This document shows positions 57,100 through 64,000 of a stretch of DNA of 64,000 nt, in pieces. This DNA is from Hydnum rufescens UP504 (Eukaryota; Basidiomycota; Agaricomycetes; Cantharellales; Hydnaceae). The DNA lies in contig MU129002.1 of assembly GCA_014904985.1 (NCBI GenBank), forward strand, positions 61,567-125,566. Direction: 5' to 3'. The stretch's first letter is position 1, and each line of letters opens with the position of its first letter. The position numbers and the translations under genes are program-made. The notes under the pieces are model-generated. The model was not told the DNA's origin. It made no database searches and was given only the letters and a program-made list of their open reading frames with translations.

Positions 57100-59860
57100 T
57101 TTGTCCATTTATGAGTCTCCAAAGAGAGCAGAGTGCTGGGGCCTGGGTTGATTTGATGACTGATGACTGTCTGTGTCCATATGGAGTATCTGGAGGATAT
57201 TGAGTTGGTTATTTGCTCTCATCACCCTGTGGGAATCCAGCTTGTTCATTGGGGATTCTTCCCTTGCTCTCCATTGGCTCCAACTTTAGCTGTGAGCTTG
57301 GATATGCTTGAGTGTGTGTCAGATCTGTTTGTAAATATGGCACCTAATGAACAAGTGTGGGCAGCAGGCCTTATGAAATATGTCAAGGTTCACAGCCATG
57401 AATTTGCCACTGGGGATTCCCTTCATCAATGATTTCCCAATGCTCTTGCTCATTACCAAGTTCTTGTTCAACTGGTGAAGGCAGAAATGACCAAAATTAC
57501 CAACTTCTTCTGTGAATCATTGAACTCCACTGTTCACATGGTCCCAGGATGTTCCTCCCCTCTTGTGCCTCTGCTTGACAAACAAAACCCCAATGCTGGC
57601 TCAAGTATATGCAAATGCCCATCATTCCACTGGACCTACCAAAGTTGATGATGCCTCAGAGTGTCCAAGCCCATATTTGCAATCTTGCTGTGCCCTTTGT
57701 TTTGGAAGGAGCCATGCAACCAATCTCCAACCCAGTGTCATCATCTGCATAGGTGCAAATTTTCAACTCAAATGCAATCATGACAAGGACTGAAAGAAAG
57801 GTTTGAGGGTCAGATGGGCAGCAGGGATGCAGAGATTTACTCTCCAAGGATGGTGGAGCTCCTGCAGGCAGAGGTTGATACAATGGCTGCTAGGATCAAT
57901 GAGATCTGACCAACAAGGAGGGCCACAGCTGGAGCAGGCAGGAAGTGAAAGGCCAATGAGCTGGTAGAGGATGACAGAGGTGAACCAGGTGATGATGATG
58001 CTGTTGAACTGGGAATGAATGTACCAAATTCTGTTCTTGATATGTGTGGTGACTCATTCATTGCAGTGGACAGTGATCACATTAAGGCCCCTACTTAATG
58101 TTTTGATGACACTGGGCTGATGGCTATGCTTTTTTGGCATGATATTCCAATCTATGTTGCCAATATGCATACTGCAGGTGAGAAACAGTTCTATGCCTTT
58201 GCCCTCATCTTTGCCCTTGTCAGGGATCTACCTAGCAATTGGACAGTTGGGCTGCTGTATGACATACCTGTCAAATCCATTGTAGTTTCCTCAAGTGGAA
58301 CATCATGCCTGAATGACAGGATGCATTGAGTTTGGTGTATCCATTTTCCATGCATATGGCCACCAATGGACTTGCCAGCTTTGGTACCACCCCAGGAAGT
58401 CAGAAAAATGGGGGCTGTCTGACAGTGAAGGTTGTGAGAGATTCTGGAGTGAGCTCAGGTGACTTATTCCCAGTCTGTGGGTCACTGGGGCATGTACACT
58501 CACTTGCTAAGCCAGCATTAACACGATATACTGATGATTGGTATTCTTAGTATCACTGATGCCTGTTCATAATTGATCTCCAAGTGGAGCATATAGATGA
58601 GCTCAAACAGGAGGCTGCAGGGAAGTGGCTTCATGATTGTGTGTTGCACACCATGGGACATGAGGCCACGGCTGAGGAAAAACTTGGTGAAGACTCAATT
58701 GACTATCTCTTGGGCCAGTTCAAGGAGCAGTGCACTTTTCAAAGGGATTTCATGCAATAGAACACATTCTGTCTATGTCCCAATCTGCAGACTCACCCAG
58801 GGTACATCTAAAGGAGCTTACTGATGAGCTTGAAAGCCTTGTGATAGATACTGGAATAGTTGCATTGGAGGATGAGCTGCAGTTGAAGATTACTGAGATA
58901 AGGGCTAGTGTGCAGCACCTTGAGAGTAATATTGCAAAAAAGACAGAAGAGCTTCATCTTTCTGATCAAAATTCCCACAAGGAGTTGGAGCAGTTAAACA
59001 CCAACAAGTGGATAAACCTCCAGCTGAATATCAGGGTTGTGAGGGACCAGATCCTGATGAAGCTTAGAGCATGTAAATTTGAGCATGTGGGGCTAGAGTG
59101 TGCAGACACAAGTCACCAGCTGGACCACAAGACTAAGGCATATGTGGAAAAGGCAATGAAAGGTTGTGTCTCTAGGATTCAAGCAACACTTAAACACTAT
59201 GAAGATATCTGAAAGCAGATGATGAAGCTGAGAGGGAAAGGGAATGTTGCAAGGGATGCATATATCCCTCCAGAAATTTCATCATCAGTGTACAAGCTTG
59301 ATGTAGATGAAGATATTTGGCAAGTGCCCCATCATGAGGATATGGCAAATTTTCCACATGGGAAGGTACTTGCATGGCTTGCAGACAAGGAAGTTCATAG
59401 TGGCATCCAGCATACTCAGGAGCTGGTGAACTGCCATGAGGAGCTTAGATGCTGTAAGGCAGAACTCTCCAACCTAAGGTCTTGGTTTTCAATGCAATGT
59501 ACTGCTACCCAGTGCACTGTTGATCTCTGCCATGGTGTGTGGTCCTTCTGACTTGACTAATTATTGTAAACTAACAGCTGCTGGGATTTTAACAGATGAA
59601 GATGTTAAGTTTTTTGCCTTGATAGAGCTACACTGGTTGCATGACCTTGTTGATACCTGGCAACATTATACTACTGGGCTTGCTGGTAGTGATGGGCAGC
59701 TGGATTGGGGAGCATTCCAGACAGGCCACCTCCTTTAAGGAGGGCATGGGTCTGCTGGCAAGGGAGAATACAAGCAGAGAAGGATTTATCCCCTGGGGAA
59801 GGGGAAGAGGGGGATCTCGCCAGCAAGTTCTGATGATGATGATGAAAATTGTGAGTTAGA
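57100..59860 (+). pseudogene. Second KDZ transposase, decayed
   Basis: Motifs in KDZ order: HPVGIQLVHWGFFPCSP, PTLAVSLDMLECVSDLF (about 57215-57335), FATGDSLHQ, SCCALCFGRSH, then VIICIGANFQLKCN (about 57745-57775). Here the family's first catalytic Asp (IDAN) is Gly, from a GGT codon. Next come GLMAMLFWHDIPIYVANM, TAGEKQFYAFALI, TVGLLYDI and, after frame changes, YTDDWYSQYH-type sequence and long C-terminal coiled coils (58780-59210) with DELESLVIDTG and ECADTSHQLDHKTKAYVEKAMKG. The tail reaches about 59550-59860. Several stops and frameshifts make it dead. It differs from the split KDZ gene and looks like a separate clade. Confidence 0.85.
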
Positions 59861-60231
59861 GGAGTAACCTGAGCTAGAAGATCTCACATTCTTAACCTCT
59901 CTTGATCTTGTTCTTGGACATGAGGATTAACCCCTTCACACTTGACATAATGTACCATTCACATTAGACACTAAAAATGAAGGTTTTGGCCAGTATACTG
60001 CAATATACTATGTTCAGAAAACAAGTTTTGAAAGGTCATGTAGTGGGGCCCCATTTGGGCCCCAAGTGATGTGGAAAATATGAAAGAGCATCAAGGGCTT
60101 ATTTTGGGGCCACAATGGTGCCCCATTTACACTCATTTTCTGGTATTGAATACCAATTGGCACCCCCATGGCACCCCATTGTTGCTAGACCTAGGTATCA
60201 AATATTGCCTGATATATGATACCTATCATAG
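59861..60231. other. Intergenic, repeat-rich
   Basis: Contains GGGGCCCCATTTGGGCCCC palindromes and GGCACCCC repeats (60045-60180). I see no gene. Confidence 0.55.
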
Positions 60232-60598
60232 TGTTAAGGGTTGTTTGTGGCTCAGGGAGGTGATTATGTAATCAGGCTGAGGATGAACAGGAGTCCCTTA
60301 ATATGATTGATGAGGAGGCTTGTGAAGCAAGGATTATGTAATGTTGCAGAAGATGAGAATGTGGAGAAATGAAGTAGAGGAACTGAATTCTCAGGGAGAC
60401 TTGAGAGAGGAGGATTGGTGAGAAGAGACAATCACAGAGACATATATTCTCAATCTTCTAAGGAGCTAGAGTATGAGCAGTAGCTACTTATATACTAAGA
60501 TCAAGGGAGGATTGGTAAGGGGATTATTAAGGAAGGTGGCTGGATGTGTGGTGCTTATGTGGCAAGGCCATGAGGTCACAAGTACAACTCATAACACA
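60232..60598 (+). repeat. Direct repeat 1 (LTR-like)
   Basis: 367 bp, TGTTAAGGGTTGTTTG..CATAACACA. It is the partner of 61457-61839. Confidence 0.65.
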
Positions 60599-60775
60599 GG
60601 TAGGAGATATGGTTGACAAGCCTGTTTTGCTTATATAATAGATTAGGTAATATAGCTATGTATGGAAGCTTAGGTAAGACTTTCCAAATATGGAAAATAA
60701 TTAGCTAATTAATATTATGTAATATATGTAATATTTAAAATGAAATGATTATGTAATATTAGCATATATGGTAGC

Positions 60776-61443
60776 TATGGTTGCTGAAGTCAGGTTACAA
60801 ACCCTGGAAACCTAAGTTTGAACCTGAACCTGACCTGTGGTCAGGTTCAGGTTTTGCCCTCATGGGTGATTTCAGGTTTTGGGCCCCCATGTTTTCGGGG
60901 TCAGGTCAGGTTCAGGTTTAACCCAGGTTCAAACCTGAAATCATGAGCCCCTTCAGACATGAGAAATATCTGAGCTGAACACTGATTTTAACCATAATCC
61001 AGAATGAGTCATCAATTCTGGCAAGTTCCAGAGCTATGTAAGCAGGTTCCTTAGTGGAGAACTTTGAACTGAAGTTAAACATAAAACCTCATGCATAGAC
61101 TATGTATAGTCAATATAAACTTTGCATGAGGTTTTAGGTTTAACTTCAGTTCAAAATAACCTATTTCTCCACCAAGGAACCTGCTTACATAACTCTGGAA
61201 CTTGCCAGAATTGATGACTCATTGGATTATGGTTAAAATCAGTGTTCAGCTCAGATATTTCTCATGTCTGAAGGGGCTCATGATTTCAGGTTTGAACCTG
61301 GGTTAAACCTGAACCTAACCTAAGATAGGTTTTCTTCAGGTTAGGTTCAGGTTTTGCCAATTGAGGAGATTCAGGTTTTGGTTAAGTTCAGGTTTTGCCC
61401 AAATGGGGCAAAACCTGACCTGAACCTGACTTTGGCAACCATA
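60776..61443. mobile_element. Hairpin MITE, second copy
   Basis: 668 bp with perfect TATGGTTGC/GCAACCATA ends and the same long palindrome as 12998-13722. It lies inside the direct-repeat pair. No 8-bp duplication is visible here, probably from decay or because the flanks have been altered. Confidence 0.85.
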
Positions 61444-61456
61444 TGAACACTTGACT

Positions 61457-61839
61457 TGTTAAGGGTTGTATGTAGTCGCAGGAGGAATTATGTAATCAGG
61501 CAAATATGGTGCAAGCCCCTTAATATAATTGATGAGTGGAGTTGTGGCATGAGGGTTACATAATGTCATGGAAGACAAGTACATGGGGGGTGGAAGGACT
61601 CAATCCTCAAGGTGCCTTGATACAAGATGAGAAGGATTGGGAGGAGAGAAGAATCAATTAAGTAACAGCTATTCTCAATCTTTCTAAGGAGCAAGAGTAC
61701 AAATGTATCTACTTATATCAAAGATCAAGAGGGGATTACTAAAGGGAGGTGAGGATGTGGTATGATGTATGGTATGATATGTGGGGTGTACATGGTGGTG
61801 AGGTCATGTGATGAGGTTACAAGTATGACTTGTGACACA
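61457..61839 (+). repeat. Direct repeat 2 (LTR-like)
   Basis: 383 bp, TGTTAAGGGTTGTATG..TGTGACACA. It differs from repeat 1 by many substitutions and small indels, so it is old. Confidence 0.65.
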
Positions 61840-61949
61840 ACCCCAAGTGGGCAATGTCAATGGATGCTGATAAATTAAAGGAGACTTGTATTGAGAAGAA
61901 ACATTATAGAGTGGGTATATACAGAAGGGGAATAAAGCTGGTATGGATA

Positions 61950-62110
61950 CAGAGGGTAGGAAGGAAATGGATATGGACATGGGATATTGATGAGAGATGG
62001 ATAAACAAGAGGAAAGAATGTGACAGGGTATGAACAAGGTATAAGGATGTGAACAAGGTGTAAGGATACAAACAAGGTATAAGGATATGGACAAGGTAAA
62101 AGGATGTGGA
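61950..62110. repeat. 18-20 bp tandem repeat
   Basis: Units of the type AACAAGGTATAAGGATRTGG, about five clear (62028-62106) with looser ones upstream. The minus-strand frames across it are low-complexity shadows. Confidence 0.75.
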
Positions 62111-62494
62111 ATACATGAGCTGTGAAACTGGCCTCAAAGGCAAATCCATTTGGAAGAATGAATGAACTCATCAGCATTGTCATCATTGTCATCATCATCT
62201 ACAGGTAGGGCAGCATGGGCCTTGGAATGCTGGTTATTTTTGGGGATCTTGGTCATTGAGCAAAGGGGAGCAGATGAGAATGCAATGTTTTGGACATTAA
62301 GACCTTGGGATGCAGCCAACATGACTGCATTACCATTGTAGAAGAGACCTAATGGACTTTATGTGTTTGATCAGTTGAAATGTTATAAGATGTTTGTTTA
62401 GACTGTTTTAGATGAGGACAGATCAGTTTTGATGGGTTATGCATTGCTCAACTCTTATTTCATATTAGTTTTGTTGTTGGTTTGACTGCAGACC

Positions 62495-62650
62495 TTGAAC
62501 ACAACACTCCAAGACAGATGTTCAGCACAAGATTTGAACACAGGACCTTCAGATACTCCAAAATGCAGATTGCAAGACACCAAGATTTGAACACCAGACT
62601 TCAAGACACAACAGCAAGGCTCAAGATTTGAACACATGACCTCAAGAATG
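62495..62650 (-). repeat. ~55-bp tandem repeat with TTCAAATCTTG word
   Basis: On the minus strand GTGTTCAAATCTTG recurs at least three times, separated by related CTTGAAG/GTCCTGT segments. The word resembles the pol III B box (GTTCAAATC). Confidence 0.7.
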
Positions 62651-62690
62651 GATGTCTAGCAACTCCTACTCTGAGGGTTCTACAACTATC
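62644..62690 (-). other. Conserved LTR motif, third family
   Basis: Minus-strand GGATAGTTGTAGAACCC .. GTTGCTAGACATCCA is the same ~43-nt motif found in LTR-A and in the Gag-protease element. TTTTATACTCTTCTCC-type sequence to the right suggests that this is a fragment of another LTR. Confidence 0.6.
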
Positions 62691-62699
62691 CACTATACT

Positions 62700-63100
62700 T
62701 CACACAACTAAGCAAGACTGACACACTCTAATTCTCTTATTCTCTTTTATCCCTTTTATACTCTTCTCCTTGTTTGAGGTACTATTATTCTCTCTACTAA
62801 TGGGTACTTGGACACTAGGGTACTGTGATCCTCAGGGGGCACCTTTCTTGGATTCTCCTCTACACTAAATCCCCCCTCTCTTTATACCTTTCTGAACCCC
62901 CTGCATGACTCATCTGATTACTAATCTCCTTACTAACTGTCTTTATCATCCCTTAGTCATGCTCACTAATCATCTTAGTCATCCATTCTAATATCTTGCT
63001 CATTGCCCTTCTTAATAACCTCTTACTAAGTCACCTGCCCTTAAGTCATGCGCCAAAATGCAGACTCCTTTTCTTAGTGCAAGTGGTCATTCCTCTTTTC
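62700..63100. other. No gene seen
   Basis: Pyrimidine-rich, with CTTACTAA/CTAATCATCTTAGTCA-type short repeats. It is possibly U3-like sequence belonging to the LTR fragment at 62.65 kb. Confidence 0.4.
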
Positions 63101-63780
63101 TAGAGTTCAATGCTGGCAAGACACAGATTTCTTGAGGGGCTTGAATCAAGGGGTTTTTGAGGCTTGAACATTTTCTCTTCTACACCATGTCCAAGGAGCA
63201 GTGCCACAGCATCATAGGGGCCATAGCATGTATCTGCCATAAGCACAGAACAAAAGGCACATTGCAGGGCCAGAGTGTCTTTCTGTGACCTCATTCCCCA
63301 ATGAGTACCTGGTAGTCCTCCCAACAGGGACTGAAGCCCAGTCCCCCATGCCAATCCCATGAAGACCAGCATACCAGGGACACACCTTTGGAACCATTCT
63401 TCTTTGTCCAATCAAGCCCAAGACCTTGATTCTTGGCAAAGTGGGCACAGATAGGGCTGTCCTTCTCTGAGAGTGCAACAATGAGGATGGTCCACATGAT
63501 GAGGACACCTTGGTCATGATAACCTTTAGAATTTGCCTTTTGGATAATGGCAATATCCTTGGAACCTGGACAGATCTGCCTATCCCATGGGTCAAACAAT
63601 GACAGGTGGGTCTGGAGGAATGGCATGGCAGGGTGCACATTTCAATAGAATGATGCAAATGATGAGAGCAAACCAATGGACATTGTTGTTTAAGTTGAAA
63701 TTAGAGTTGACCCATTCATATGTTGCTAAGACATACCCAGAGGAGCATGAAGGGATATGCCATTCCTTGTGAAGAGTCAA
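63100..63780 (-). pseudogene. Unrecognised minus-strand coding remnant
   Basis: Three overlapping minus-strand frames (63780-63592, 63638-63291, 63411-63100) probably come from one gene broken by frameshifts. Readable pieces are DPWDRQICPGSKDIAII, ICAHFAKNQGLGLDWTKK and then GLAWGTGLQSLLGGLPGTHW and AFCSVLMADTCYGPYDAVA. The last two look globular and conserved, but I cannot name the family. It continues toward the window end without a motif. Confidence 0.4.
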
Positions 63781-64000
63781 GCAGGTGAGGAGGGGGGAAA
63801 GATCCTGAAAGACAGTGTCTTTTGCATCCCAAGGAGCATCAACATGGTTGCATTCAGCAGCATCCTGTCCATGCTGGGAGGCAACAATGAAGTGCTAATC
63901 TAAGGTGAGTGTGTGGGAAGGAACCACATGTTTGGAATTGAGGAATCCCAGACAGGCTGCCTAATGGGAGCACCACACCCAGCTGAGATAGGAGTGGCTG

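Larger units (their letters stand above)
60232..61839. mobile_element. Short LTR-pair (TRIM-like) candidate
   Basis: Direct repeats 60232-60598 and 61457-61839 share TGTTAAGGGTTG starts, CACA ends and common internal blocks (GATTATGTAATCAGGC, CTTAATATRATTGATGAG, TCAATCTTYTAAGGAGC). The interior is only ~860 bp, and most of it is a hairpin MITE. No coding. Flanks show no clear duplication (CATAG, ACCCC), so a segmental repeat is an alternative. Confidence 0.55.

Noticed and set aside
59931..60240. piggyBac-like MITE (TTAA flank, CCCCTTCACACT and CCCTTAACACT ends)
   Set aside because: A TTAA is present only on the left, the terminal match is short, and the right end coincides with the start of the LTR-like repeat.
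61804..62198. Minus-strand Ser/Pro/Tyr-rich frames
   Set aside because: Three overlapping frames of similar length across a tandem repeat; low-complexity artefact.

Overview
This window looks like a transposon graveyard from a filamentous basidiomycete fungus, most likely an Agaricomycete. The reasons are two KDZ-type (Kyakuja-Dileera-Zisupton) DNA transposases, one with a CxC2-like N-terminal cysteine cluster; several Ty3/gypsy polyproteins of basidiomycete type; 55-69 bp introns with GTRAGT donors; and no prokaryotic-style gene packing. I see no clearly intact housekeeping gene. Almost every coding stretch is a decayed mobile element, or a host-type gene fragment caught between elements.

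Layout. 1-1254: gypsy protease/RT fragment fused to a piece of a long repeat that I call LTR-A (begins TGTGGAAGAT, ends TTCTATA, 1.5-1.7 kb). 2.3-7.4 kb: LTR-B fragment (LTR-B begins TGTTGGAGGG), then a minus-strand JmjC-like pseudogene. 7.5-11.0 kb: a 3.5 kb inverted-repeat element whose arms carry a palindromic minisatellite. 11-15 kb: minus-strand coding remnant, tandem repeats, a 725-bp hairpin MITE with an 8-bp target duplication, and an open 243-codon reading frame with a PD-(D/E)XK-like motif. 15-21.5 kb: inverted gypsy gag/protease pieces, an LTR-A copy and a chromodomain integrase tail. 21.7-22.8 kb: two inverted tRNA-headed SINE-like repeats around a G-rich minisatellite. 22.85-38.6 kb: a large gypsy-like element (element M) with pol, at least three unrecognised reading frames downstream of pol, and an LTR-A at its 3' end. 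It is interrupted by a solo LTR-A and by a 3.9 kb LTR element that codes only for Gag and protease. 38.6-47.0 kb: a KDZ transposase split by LTR-A (itself split by a young LTR-B) and by another LTR-B-type copy. 48.2-50.5 kb: a HECT ubiquitin-ligase fragment cut by LTR-A. 52.3-57.0 kb: a second, inverted 3' end of element M. 57.1-59.8 kb: a second KDZ transposase. 60.2-61.8 kb: a short LTR pair enclosing a second hairpin MITE. 62-64 kb: repeats and a weak minus-strand coding remnant.

Two themes tie the window together. First, decay is dominated by CpG to TpG/CpA change. In-frame stops are overwhelmingly TGA where Arg (CGA) fits, and the two copies of a target duplication often differ only by opposite CpG transitions. 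Second, insertions are nested, so relative ages can be read: KDZ, then LTR-A, then a CpG-rich LTR-B. The best candidates for something undescribed are element M with its conserved post-pol reading frames, the Gag-protease-only LTR element, a ~43-nt motif and a ~160-bp module shared by otherwise different LTR families, and the TGACTCA arrays in the LTR-A promoter.
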